A stretch of DNA of 64,000 nucleotides from positions 8,534,684-8,598,683 of the forward strand of contig OZ038471.1 of the NCBI GenBank assembly GCA_964036295.1. Reading direction: 5' to 3'. Of the stretch, positions 21,803-32,519 are shown in pieces. The position numbers and the translations under genes were made by a program. Position 1 is the stretch's first letter; each line of letters opens with the position of its first letter. The DNA comes from Plumapathes pennacea. Lineage: Eukaryota; Cnidaria; Anthozoa; Antipatharia; Myriopathidae. The notes below the pieces were generated by a model that was not told the DNA's origin, did no database searches, and worked only from the letters and a program-made list of their open reading frames with translations.

Positions 21803-22260
21803 TCTTTGATGAAATTCACAGATCGACAACGAGTCGTGAATATATTAGACGATTCGTACGAATCGTACGGATCGACAGACTCGGGCCATTCAGTAGACCG
21901 GAAGTGTCATATAATGAAATGCCAGTTCTTTGATCCGCACGACCCATGAATTCATTATACGATGTCTTCAATGAAATTCACGGATCGACAACGAGTCGTG
22001 ACTATGTTAGACAATTCGTACGAATCGACAGACTTGGGCCAATTTAGTGGACCGGAAGTGTCATATAATGAGATGCCAGTTATTCGATCCGCACGATCCG
22101 TATGGATGGACAATATTTCTTTACGACCCGTGAATACATTATACGATTCGTACAGATCGTATCCCCTTTTTTACGACTCGTGAATTCATTATGCAGCTCG
22201 TACGCTTCGTACGAATGGACAACTGACTTTTACGAGTCGATACAAGTCGACAGTATTGGA
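21803..22260. repeat. Tandem ~160-bp unit rich in TCGTACGA palindromes
   Basis: A unit running GAAATTCACRGATCGACAAC through GACCGGAAGTGTCATATAAT to CAGTTMTTYGATCCGCACGA occurs twice (about 21810-21950 and 21972-22112), with about 88 percent identity by eye. The following 150 bases contain further GATTCGTACAGATCG and GCTTCGTACGAATGG blocks. The CG-containing palindromes are unusually dense for this AT-rich window. No coding potential was seen. Confidence 0.6.
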
Positions 22261-22265
22261 CATGG

Positions 22266-22470
22266 ATGAGGAGTGTGCCGCATGGGACTGAAAACCCTTG
22301 CCCCACTTCAGACCAAAATTTGCGATGTTCGGCCGTCCTTCAGGCCAAAATTTGCGATTTTCGATCCTATTTCAGACCAAATAGCAAAACCTCCGACCCT
22401 ATTCCAGACCAAAAGGTTAAAATCGATGCCTTATTTCAGGCTAAAATGCTGAAAATGATACCCTTTGGGG
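22266..22470. repeat. Degenerate short tandem repeat (TTCAGACCAAAA)
   Basis: Five imperfect units of about 40-45 bases each contain CYTTATTTCAGACCAAAATT-like cores. They form an open plus-strand frame, but the repeated peptide looks like a by-product of the repeat and not a protein. Confidence 0.5.
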
Positions 22471-22844
22471 CGACACATACCTATATGGCTCAGATATGGG
22501 AGTACCCCTCCCCCTGGGATATTAGCACGGCCTGTGAACCTGTGCCACAAAAAATTGCTTCCTAGGAAACAGAGATCAGCCAACTGCGCACTTGTATCGT
22601 TGATGGCATAAAAATGGCCGCATATAAGAAAAGCGAGCTGTGAAAACCCTTGTAAAAATTAGGTTATTATTTCCTGAAAAGTAATTCAGTGGCTTGTTAC
22701 CTTGCGGGCCTTCTTAAGCGGTAGTACTCCTTTTTTGGCCATCACTTCCACCGATAGAAAACTTCCCTAAAAACTAACAAAAAGGGTCAAGCTGACTTTT
22801 AAACATGTGAAAAATACTGTAACAAGGAAGAGTAATCTTCGAAG

Positions 22845-23058
22845 TTAACGCTTTCAACTCCCAAGAGTGATCAACTTCAATTTTCTCTTTTCAGTCTCCC
22901 ACCACAGATATATCATACAGTATATAGAGAATTTGGCATTTGATACCCGGCACAAATGACAACTGGTTAAAACATCAATTCTCTTTTCATCATTCCTACA
23001 TTTTCTTATTTTATGGTTGGGAGAATTTGTATTTTGAGCTTGGGAGTGAAAGGGTTAA
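22845..23058. mobile_element. TTAA-flanked MITE, reference copy 1 (214 bp)
   Basis: TTAA stands at both edges (22845-22848 and 23055-23058). The ends are inverted repeats of CCYTTTCACTCCCAAG type. The interior runs GTGATCAACTTCAATTTTCT ... GAGAATTTGTATTTTGAGC. At least eight more full or partial copies lie in the window (see the findings). A TTAA target suggests mobilisation by a piggyBac- or Kolobok-type transposase. The copy is non-coding. Confidence 0.75.
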
Positions 23059-23387
23059 CGCTTTTAAGATTCATGCTGAAAATAATTGCAGGATTACTTT
23101 TGCTTTGCGTTTGGCCAATCAGAAACAAAAGCAAAACCCGATTGCGATCATCTCTCGTAAGCAAGCAAGTGGCAAAGGTGCTGTCTCGCACTGTTGATAG
23201 CAGCACTGCTCAAAGTGAAGCACTCCATAAGGGTCTCTTTTTCAAAACTGAAAACCATTTGCAAACTATGTTGGCTTCTGATTGGTTGAACGTGTTTTGT
23301 TGCTGTCGTTATGATTGGCAGTGTAACTACTTTGGATTTAATTTTACGACAGTCACCCTAAAACCGCTCTTCACTGCTGAGCTCTCA

Positions 23388-23470
23388 ATACAAATTCTCA
23401 CAAGTGTTAAAACAAGAATATGTATGAGTGATGTAGGGAGAAATGATAGTTTGATCAGTTGTTATCCGAA
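23388..23470. repeat. TTAA MITE, half copy
   Basis: AAATTCTCACAAGTGTTAAA through TATGAGTGATGTAGGGAGAA to GATAGTTTGATCAG matches the inverted left half of the 214-bp MITE. It breaks off where the 104-bp minisatellite starts. Confidence 0.6.
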
Positions 23471-23476
23471 GAATCT

Positions 23477-23892
23477 GCAGTGAGAGACTGAACGGTATAA
23501 TTGTCCATGAATTTCAGCGGGAGTAAAATGGTAAACAACTGCAAATAGTTGACTATACTCAAGGTTAAGTTTGCAACTGTGCAGTGAGAGACTGAACGGT
23601 ATAATTGTCCATGAATCTCAGCGGGAGTAAAATGGTAAACAACTGCAAATAGTTGACTATACTCAAGGTTAAGTTTTCAACTGTGCAGTGAGAGACTGAA
23701 CGGTATAATTGTCCATGAATCTCAGCGGGAGTAAAATGGTAAACAACTGCAAATAGTTGACTATACTCAAGGTTAAGTTTGCAACTGTGCAGTGAGAGAC
23801 TGAACGGTATAATTGTCCATGAATTTCAGCGGGAGTAAAATGGTAAACAACTGCAAATAGTTGACTATACTCAAGGTTAAGTTTTCAACTGT
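23477..23892. repeat. Minisatellite, 4 x 104 bp
   Basis: Four exact-length units start GCAGTGAGAGACTGAACGGT at 23477, 23581, 23685 and 23789. Units differ at two informative sites: TTTCAGC or TCTCAGC, and GTTTGCAAC or GTTTTCAAC. Each unit holds a small hairpin CAACTGCAAATAGTTG. The array lies between a half MITE (23388-23470) and another MITE copy (23898-24078), so it may have grown from sequence at the MITE junction. Confidence 0.9.
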
Positions 23893-23897
23893 GCTGA

Positions 23898-24078
23898 AAC
23901 TATTCGCTCCCAGGAGTGATCAACTTCAAAATTCTCATTTTATTATCTCAACAGAGATACACCATGCAGCAGGGAGAACTTTGCAGTTGACAGTTTACTC
24001 AAAGAAAGCTGATTGAACTGTCAATTCTCATTATATCACTCACAGATTTTCTCCTTGAACGGTTGGGAGAATTAACTG
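23898..24078. mobile_element. TTAA MITE, diverged copy
   Basis: CGCTCCCAGGAGTGATCAAC through CTGATTGAACTGTCAATTCT to GGTTGGGAGAATTAACTGG aligns along the 214-bp family in the same orientation as 22845-23058. The ends are eroded. Confidence 0.6.
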
Positions 24079-24639
24079 GTGATTTATCCGCAGATCACGT
24101 ACAGTAATCACGCAGTTTATCACGTAGAAATTATTTCAAACACAAAAAAAAGATTGTACTTTTTTAGTAAATTATATATTATTTATGTAAATTAGCCAAA
24201 GAGCAGCTTGTGTAAAACACCGTAACTTCTTGAACCTTTTATGAATTGTTTTGCTTTTAGTGGGCTGTGCAATTGACTTTACCTTGGCGAAGACTGGACT
24301 CTTGCTTCGTCTTGTTACCCACACATTATTGTACTCATCCTGTTCAAGACTGATACCCTAAGCGTGACAAAAATTCCCTTTTATCAGACTGCATTTGGTG
24401 CGAAAGGATTAGCACGCCATAAAGTGATATAAGAATGATTGAATCTTCTCATCTGATCCCAGGGGAGGGGTAATCTCATGTATAAACCATGCAAGGATAT
24501 CGTTTTGAAGCATTTGTGTATAGTCTGAAATAGAGTATAATTTATGCCTCTTAAGGGCACGTTCTTTTGGGACTAATCCGTTCATTCCTATTCCAAAATA
24601 GACGATAATCATGTTTTTTTTGGGGGGGGGACTTATTCT

Positions 24640-24745
24640 GACCTGGTGGGTGGGTGGGTGGGTGAGTGAGTGAGTGAGTGAATAAGAAAATGAGAAAGCG
24701 AGTCAGTGTGACTAAGAGATGAGGTAAGTGAGTGCATGAGAGACC
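24640..24745. repeat. GGGT/GAGT microsatellite
   Basis: (GGGT)n passes into (GAGT)n and then into a degenerate GAGNGA-rich tail. Confidence 0.8.
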
Positions 24746-24833
24746 GAGCGAGTACGTATTGGTGAATAAATGAGTCAGTCAGAAATTGAATTGAATAACA
24801 CACGTCACACGAGTTACTGACAATGGGGGCTTG

Positions 24834-27800
24834 TTAGGCGAGGTTATGTGGTGCTTTTGTGTCATAATAAGTCTGTTTGGTCTCCATCTCGGAGCCATCA
24901 GTATCCTGGTCAGCGGTAGTACGTACCTTGCCGATGTGCTTGCGCACTTTGACCACCTTATGGTCCTCTGTGTCCATTGGTAGAGCTCCAAGACCAATCC
25001 TAAGAATGAAATATAAAATTAGTACAAGCTAGAACAAAAAGGGTAGACTATAAAGAGGACGCCAGCCCGGTGATCACGCAATGATGCTCTTATCACAGGG
25101 GCTTAAGGCGCAGTAATACAGGCAACAAAATCGTGCAACTTGTCCTGCAACATTGTTGCATTGCAAGTTGAAGAGCAATGTTGCACAACAAAAAAACTTG
25201 TAGCAGGACTCTGTTGCAACTAGACACGAAATTTGGCCGTGTGATTGGTGAATTTAACCTACAAGACGGCGGTCGAGGAGTTTTGTGGTGTGACAAGTTG
25301 CAGCGCCAATGGTAATATGCGCATCAAAGAAGCTTGTTCTACTTCTGCAACAAAATTTTGAAACTGAAAACATCAAGAGTTTGTCGTGTGGCAGTGGAGG
25401 TCACACGCCAGACAAACAGACTGACTAACATTAGATTTCGTCCTGGGGTCGACCTTGGCATCTCGTAAAACCGCAATTAGCGTCGTGATTATTTCTCCCG
25501 CACAGCTCGGGATTGGTTTCACTTACAAGTTTCGCTCATAATAAGGTTACTTTTCAGGTTCACATTCCAACTTTGTGGCTTCCCAATTCAGCCCACATTT
25601 TGTGAGTGATGTTTATAGTCTGCAGAGTATATACCCTGCGAGCAGCCAGTACAACTGGTCCAGCATTGCTTCCTCAACCAGGTCAAAATTAGTAAGACCA
25701 TTTTCACATGCGAAAGTTATCCTGGGCATCCAAGAAAGTATTCCACCCTCACTAAATCCATGTACAGTCTAAACAGACATTCTCGTAAGCTGACAGCTCT
25801 GCTTTCAAACGCCTTCAAGAAAACCTGCTTGAACTCTCACTCAAACTCTTTATTTATGCATTCCCATAAGTGGACGTGGGCACTTTTGAGGGGTGAGATT
25901 TGGATCTTTCTTTTGTTTTTAAGCTCCCGTAAGTGGAAACCCTGGTGGAACTATCCCTTTAGAAAAACTCAATTGCAATCAGTTAACTTCACACATGTTT
26001 TTTTTTCTAAAAGCAACTACAGTATTGCACAGTAACGACTGGCATTCAATTCAATCTCCTACTGTTCTTTTATCAACCGGCCACAGGCTCACGACATTGG
26101 TTCATAACAGCACCCAGTTATGAAATTCAGTGAATTCAGAGTCCAGGCCACTTACATGGCTCATTCTCGTAAGCGAACAGTTCCAGTTATACAGACACTT
26201 TTTTCGCTTCCAGAGAATGTTCGTTTACGGGAGCTTTGACTGTAGTTATAATAAAATAATAGCCCAATTTTCATATAACTGTAACTTTCTACAACTTATT
26301 ACATCAGAAAGTTTGTGTGATTCCATGGAAAATGTCACAGCTGTCTTACACCAATCTGGTGGTGAATGTACGTGTGAAAATATGCATGAAAACTATAATA
26401 TTGCATATTTACCAACAAGTCTAACAGCCATCAACACAAATACATAAATACAGACAGACAATATAATGTATTGTACACACAAATATACAAGTTATGTAAT
26501 TTACATCTACTGCAGATTACCTCTTTCATTGTTCCAGCAACCCATCAATGTCATATTTCAGACATGTTCCAAGTTACAACTTTTACTCCACAAAAATTCC
26601 TGAAAAAAAAAAAAATGTTATAATTTATTTACTCAATCGAAAATAAAATTCATATCTTTGCGCTACCATATAATATCCTCTATGTATGTATTCTGATACA
26701 TATAACAAGATGTAATAAAGCTAAACCACCCCACTCCCTGTAAATTTCTAAAACATAACACATGTATGATTTACTGTGGTGTAGTGACAACATTACTTGA
26801 AATTGAAGTTGATCACTCGTCGGAGTGAAAGAGTTAACTGACTGAGCAAGGTAACAAAAGCCACCTTCTCCCAGGCCTAGTTTCACCACAGATACACCTG
26901 TATCAGGTAAAATATAGAATGAACAAAATAGAAGCTTTAACTGATTAAAGAGGTCCTCTCAACCACACTGGGTCCTTTGTGCACTGAAAACCTTGATCCT
27001 TTTCAGTTTTAGGGCCCCTAAAGTTAATTACATCTGCCTTTTTTTAGAAAAAAATTAGTTTTCCAATTTGCCCGAAAGTTTTACTTAGTACCTATTTTGC
27101 CATTGATTTATCTTCTGTTGGGAAAAAAAATTCAGTCTTGAATTTTATTCACATCTCCAGATGTAAACAAAAACATTAAATTGGCTGCAGAAAAGGCCTG
27201 TTTAAAGTCACTCACAGAAATTTAGGGTTACTGTTGGATGAACCTTTTTAGATATCACTCCTGGAGAAATAACGCGCGCAGCTACCTCCAATTCCTGGGA
27301 GGTTTAGGGAATCATAAGCGCAACGCGACTCGCAAAAATAAACCAAATGCGCAGAAATTACAGAAGCGAGATACCATTCTCAAATGAAGTTTATTTTAAA
27401 CTAGAATACATAAATGACCCAAATATGTGATAAAAAGGGCAAAAGATAATTCAAAAAGCAACAAAACGTGAAGTTAAAAATCGCTGAATGAAATAGTTTG
27501 TTCGCAGCGTTCATCCATCCGAAGACGAAAAGCGAATTTATCTAAACAAAACTTGAGTGAAATGGTTCTAAACTTCAGATTGATATTCTAAAATCACAGG
27601 TCAATCTCGTTAAAGTAAATGTATTAATTCTGCAGACAAAATAAGAGCAAAATTAGCAATCGGACTTGAAATAATTTTGCGAAGTACATCGCCACGTGGT
27701 GGTAAACCAAGTCAGTTTCACGAAGAAATTGATCGATAATTCTTTCCTACGCATTTGTTTCGCGGTCACTATCAAGACGAATAATTGCACAAATAACGAA

Positions 27801-30066
27801 GAAACATACTCCCTCGGACAGTTCAGAAACTTACAAGAATCCGTGCTTGTACGACCGCCATTGCAAGTTCAAACAACACGACATCTCTCCTTTCGTCTTC
27901 ATCGGCCGAAGGCTCTTTCAGATTGTAAATCTGTCAAAATCTGTTCATAAGACGCCAGTTATTGTTGAGGAGATAAACTTCTACGTTTAGCAGCATTAAA
28001 GTCGCACTTTTTGTCCGTGAAAGTACAAAAACAAATGGCGTACGCGCGGATGGCGCCGCGACGAAAATCATGAAATTTCATCGACTTCTGATCTCTTTGT
28101 TTAGCTGTCAAAAAAAATGCGCAAAATACAGATTCTGATTGGTTCATTCTTACAATAAGGGTTTATAACAATAGATTTGACAAAAATTGACCAGGGGAGG
28201 GTGGGAAGAGGTTTTTCCCGACACGTCTTTTTACGCCCGGTTTTCGGCCGGCGTAGGAGCGAATGGGGTGCACCTTGGTCAATGCATCCATTAAACAGAC
28301 CTCTTCTTTCTGCCATTCACATGCATAATCTGAATTTTTACAAGAACTATGGAACTGGTAATGAACATTGTCCAAAAACTCCTGCTGTCACATTCCTGAC
28401 TTCCTAAAAGAATTGAAAAGTATCAAACCCAGCACAGCTATATAATTACTTTTATGTGGCCAACAAATATAAATTCTGGACATTTTAAATTCTTACCAAG
28501 GAAACTTTGATAAATTGGAAAACATTAATATTACACAATCAGTGGTAATTAACTCTTTCACTCCCAAAATGCAGATTCTCCCAACTTTTTGACAAGAAAA
28601 TGTTTGAATGAAGGAGTGAGAATTGATAGTTTAATCAGTATTAGGTCAAGTTCTCTATACTAGTATAATGTACTGCATCTCAACTGGTGAACAGCTGAAG
28701 GAGAAAATAGAAGTTGACCTTGGGAGTAAAAGTGAAGATAATACCAGAAAAAAAATTAAGAGGCTACTAGCTGTCATATCTAGAATATTCACCAGACCAC
28801 CTTCAAACAATTTTGTTAATTTTCAGTTGAGCAACGACTGAATTTTTTGCACACATGTAAGTGTAAGCAGTACAGTGGAACCTCGCCTTACGACCACCTC
28901 GTTAATACGACCAGTATTTTTTTGCTCTGTTGGGGCATGGTCATATTAATGAGGTTCCACACTATACCTGAATGTGTGTATCAAGTCTGACAAAGCATTG
29001 CTGTGATTTTCTAATGTAATTTTCAAATTGAATAACTTAGAAAGAAATGGAAAACAATGAATTAATGATTCACTCAAGAAACAAATGAATAGCAGTTTCC
29101 ATCATTGAGTGAAAAAACCTTCAGATCACTTGTACCAATGGCAACCTCATTCCCAGGCTCTTTCCTCTCCCTTTGGGAGCAGGGAGCCGGGAGAGAAAAG
29201 AGCCTGGGAATGAGGTCATAACAATAGTAGATACAGTGAAACCTCATACGATGGCCAAAGGACTGGGAAAATGTGTTTGCCATAACGAGGTTTAATTATA
29301 GCAAGGTTCTGCTTCCATACATTTTACTGTTACTGGGCTCTAGATAACGGGCTGAAGAATGTGGTTTGTAATATCGAGGTTTTCGTTACACAGAAGTTCG
29401 TTATATTGAGATTTCACTGTGCATACATCAAAGCATTTTATTTCTAATCTGATTCAATACAGTCCAAACACAAAAATATCTGAAGAAATAATATTATAAA
29501 GAAGATTCCTGGGCATTTGACACCCTCCCTGTCCAGGGAGTGGGGAATTTCACCTTTCAAACTGTTGTGGGGGTTGGGCATTTGACACCAAACTGTGGGA
29601 AGTTTGGGACTAGATTGCACACGTGCATCATCAAGAATTGTATTCACAAAATACAATCACTTCCACATCTAATTTACAGAAAATTGATCAAGAGTGGCCC
29701 AGAGAACGGTCACTTGCCCTTCTATTTGCCATACGTGTGGGGGCATTTGAATGGCTTTTTGGGCCCAAGGGTAGAGAATGTGACTGCCAAAACTCGAAAG
29801 TTCAAATGCCCGGGGGGGGGGGGGGGGGGGGGTATTAAATATATTTAAGTGAAGAGAAAATGGCATGTGATCTCATGTTGATCGGACTATCGAATTTACA
29901 AGCAGATAGTCTGGGCTGACTGAAAAAAAGTGTCGACTCAAGATAAATCCACATGCAGTTCGCACTCTCATATTAAACAAAACAGGGACATTGTATGGAT
30001 TAGATTAAGGTGATCAGCATTTTACAAGAAAGATATACGTGTTGAGTATTTTCCGTACCTGATCAT
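24834..30066 (-). CDS. Small two-exon protein, 57 residues, function unknown
   Basis: Exon 1 supplies only ATGATCAG (30066-30059) before donor CAG|GTACGG. Exon 2 is 24999-24834, behind acceptor TATTTCATTCTTAG, and ends in TAA. Phases agree (2 and 2). The joined reading starts MIRIGLGALPMDTED, has a basic centre KVVKVRKHIGKVRTT, then an acidic DQDTDGSEMETKQTYYD and ends KAPHNLA. No signal peptide or membrane segment is seen, and I do not recognise the family. The even, highly charged composition and good splice sites argue for a real exon. The 5.06 kb intron contains MITEs and pogo-like repeats. The leader exon also carries an overlapping upstream frame (30170-30063). Confidence 0.5.
25300..28540. 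other. Mostly non-coding, inside the small gene's intron
   Basis: Low-coding AT-rich DNA. A degraded MITE end lies at about 26756-26838 (AAATTGAAGTTGATCACTCG ... GGAGTGAAAGAGTTAA). A block near 26278-26350 is shared with 16500-16560. Around 28230-28260 a GC-rich palindrome-like CGCCCGGTTTTCGGCCGGCG is seen. No exon was recognised. Confidence 0.35.
28549..28741. mobile_element. TTAA MITE copy, inverted relative to copy 1
   Basis: Begins TTAACTCTTTCACTCCCAAA, contains ATGCAGATTCTCCCAAC and GTGAGAATTGATAGTTTAAT, and ends GAAGTTGACCTTGGGAGTAA. The right TTAA is lost. Confidence 0.65.
28874..28961. mobile_element. Short pogo/Tigger-like MITE
   Basis: TA followed by CAGTGGAACCTCGCCTTACG at the left and, inverted, GTGTGGAACCTCATTAATA at the right, next to TA. 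The CAGTGGAACCTC-type end with a TA target is typical of non-autonomous pogo/Tigger elements. It is 88 bases long and non-coding. Confidence 0.55.
29144..29217. repeat. 74-bp near-perfect palindrome
   Basis: AACCTCATTCCCAGGCTCTT is mirrored by AAGAGCCTGGGAATGAGGTC with a GC-rich loop containing GGGAGCAGGGAGCCGGGAG. A half copy (GAAAGAGCCTGGAAACGAGG) occurs near 56465-56490. It could form a strong hairpin. Confidence 0.7.
29234..29419. mobile_element. Second pogo-like MITE
   Basis: Left end CAGTGAAACCTCATACGATG after TA; right end inverted CAGTGAAATCTCAATATAAC. The interior repeats ATAACGAGG / ATATCGAGG words. Non-coding, 186 bases. Confidence 0.55.
29812..29832. repeat. Poly(G) run of 21
   Basis: An uninterrupted G run on the plus strand. 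It is an assembly-sensitive homopolymer and a potential quadruplex. Confidence 0.9.
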
Positions 30067-30170
30067 TTGTGGTGTGAACTGCAGCAAAATACCATCACAC
30101 GACACAACGGCCAAACACCCAACGCTGATTCAACCGCATGTTCAACTCTTTCACGATCCTCATCCGCCAT
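30063..30170 (-). CDS. Upstream reading frame overlapping a main start (ATGA)
   Basis: On the minus strand ATGGCGGATGAGGATCGTG starts a 35-codon frame, MADEDRERVEHAVESALGVW and on to CSSHHK. Its stop TGA (30065-30063) overlaps the next ATG (30066-30064) in the four bases ATGA. That second ATG is in phase with the exon at 24834-24999. Such stop-start overlaps can permit termination-reinitiation. The AAAATGGCGG start context is good. The frame may be a translated regulatory uORF or simply leader sequence. Confidence 0.45.
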   Translation of the reverse strand: MADEDRERVEHAVESALGVWPLCRVMVFCCSSHHK

Positions 30171-31999
30171 TTTTGATTAATTGTAGCTGCAGAATTATCA
30201 ACATTTGACCCTTTACAGCGTCTACTAACTCGACCAATAGAGTATTAAAATAAAAACTGAAGCCTGGACTGTACGGTCGACACTAGATAACATAGGGTGG
30301 AGGACCCCTGAGTTTTCGGAATATTTCCGACTTTACGATGACGTCACACGAAACCACAATTCGGAAAAACAAGATGGCGGACATGCGAGCGGTTTGAAGC
30401 GATGCCCAACGGACGGTATTTTCCAGAGTATTTCACCTTGTTATTCACTCATTCTTCCTGTTACCGATTTCTATATGCCGATGCATACGAATCGGCATTT
30501 AATAGTCCGTGCAAAAACCTACAAAGACTCTCGAGTGGTATGGGTTACCTGACTGGATGTTAACGACGCGAAACAGCGGCACTTTATAACATAGGTTGAG
30601 GTAACCAATAATATTTTCCCGAGTGTTTCGCCTTGTTCTTCACTCATTCTTACTGTTACCGATTTCTATGTACCGATGCATATGAATCGGCATTTAATAT
30701 AGTCCGTGCAAAAACCTACAAAGACTCTCGAGTGGTATGGGTTACCTGACTGGGTGTTAACGACGCGAAACAGACTACGAGGCACTTTACAACATAGGTT
30801 GAGGTAAGGCAACGAACTTTCAGTTATTTGTTACAAGAGTTCAATAGGTAACAATAGAAAGCGATGTTTTATGGAGGTGGCCAAATCAGCAAACATGTTT
30901 CGTGTAACATAGAAGATCATACTATAAGAATTCTTGGAAGATGCACCTGCTCCAGTGTACTACAATGTTGCATATTAAGGTGGCCAAATGACTGCAAAAC
31001 AAAACCAACACCCCAGACAAAACAAATGTTGCACAAAATTTTGAGTAAGATCAAAACTCATGCAACAGCTGGGTGGCCAAATGGACACAGCTCATTTGGC
31101 CAGGGCTTTACATCTAGTGCATTCAGCTGACACAGTTTCTCATTTCAGTAGCCTATTAACATAGATGCAATGGGACAAATGGTATCCCTGTAGTGTTCCA
31201 TTGTATGGTCTTAGTCCCCTTCCATACTTCACTGCCATCCCATGATAGAACATCCACTGGCCCTTAAACTTGAAACAGGTGGTGTAATGTCCAACTGGTG
31301 ACCAAAGGGTTGCAGCCTCTAGCTCATACCTTTTAGTGTCAAACAAGATAGAAAGAGGAACAGTATACATCATTGCACTAAATTATTTCAAATTTACATG
31401 TATTTGGCTGTTTTTTTTTTTCCTTTGGAATTATAGGCATGTACCTGTAACCCTGTTCTTTCAAAATGTGTGGTAGATCTTCCACACCCTCTGCTGCACC
31501 ACCCAAACTAACTGGTAGAAGCAAAGGAACTCCATCTACAAATGCTAAATACTTCCATGACTTCTGCTCCCATCACAGAGAGCCGTGAACTCTGAAAAAT
31601 AAAAAATGGTAACAAGGGGAAAATATTTCCATGGCAACATGATCATGATCATGTGCAAGTCCTCAATTGTCATGAGCATGTAAAGTTTCAATCCTTTTTA
31701 TCTAATATTTGTGGAAACATTCAACACTTTGAAATTTCCCTCTTGTCTGTCAACCAAGTAACATCAGCTCTGCTCATTAGCATAATTATTGCAAAATCTT
31801 GAATATCTCTCGAACGAGATGAGATATTGACAAACAGAAAACAAATAAGAGTAATGAGATTGAGGCCATTTTTGTCTTAGCAACACTTTAAGTTGCTCAG
31901 CAAGATTTTATTTGCATAGCATCCAAGTTCTGTTTCAAGTGCAAATAATCCAAGTGCAAATAATTTGTTTTAACAAATAGTTTATCTTTGATTGTTACT

Positions 32000-32068
32000 C
32001 TGTATTTTTTTATATTACTGTAAGGTTATGAATAAAGCGATGTTGTTGTTGTTGTTGTTGTTGTTATT
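32000..32068 (+). repeat. Retroelement 3' tail with (GTT)n
   Basis: ATTACTGTAAGGTTATGAAT then AAAGCGATG and seven GTT units. The pattern is that of a LINE or SINE 3' terminus. No body can be recognised upstream. Confidence 0.5.
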
Positions 32069-32378
32069 ACTTGAACTCAGTTGTGGGAGGAAATGAACCT
32101 TCCTTTGCAGTGAGTAAATGTGATGTCATCTGAAGTCATCTGTCTCCACTTGTTTGGTGTGTTTTCCTCTCTTGTGGCAGGTTGGGGTTCTCTAAACTGC
32201 ATGTCATAGCCCCTGCCTCTGCCCCCTCCCCTGCTTTAACTTTGAAAATTTCATGCCCCTCCCCTCCATATGAAAAGAGAGACCCTAATCCCATAATACA
32301 TTTCATAAAGAAGTGCATTGTACATAGTGACTGTTTTCCTTTGTCTGGCATGGAACTATTTATCCAAGGTCAATTAAA

Positions 32379-32519
32379 GCCTGGTTTTCACTATTGACAT
32401 AAGCATAAGTATGATGAGCGTAAACATAAGAACCTTAAGATTCTTATGCTCAATTGGTTATGTTTATGCTTATCTGATGCTTGTATATCATTACATATGC
32501 CACTTAGTGAAAACCAGGC
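32379..32519. mobile_element. CATAAG-rich palindromic MITE, 141 bp
   Basis: Ends GCCTGGTTTTCACTATTGAC and, inverted, GCCTGGTTTTCACTAAGTGG. The interior is made of CATAAGCATAAG-like words in both orientations. It belongs to the same group as 34351-34532, and it sits inside the 30.3-33.3 kb element. Confidence 0.65.

Noticed and set aside
23006-23483. 156-codon plus-strand frame next to the minisatellite
   Set aside because: It crosses a MITE end and a MITE half copy; composition is that of the repeats.
29540-29866. Overlapping open frames around the poly(G) run
   Set aside because: All pass through the G homopolymer giving polyglycine or polyproline; no splice or family support.
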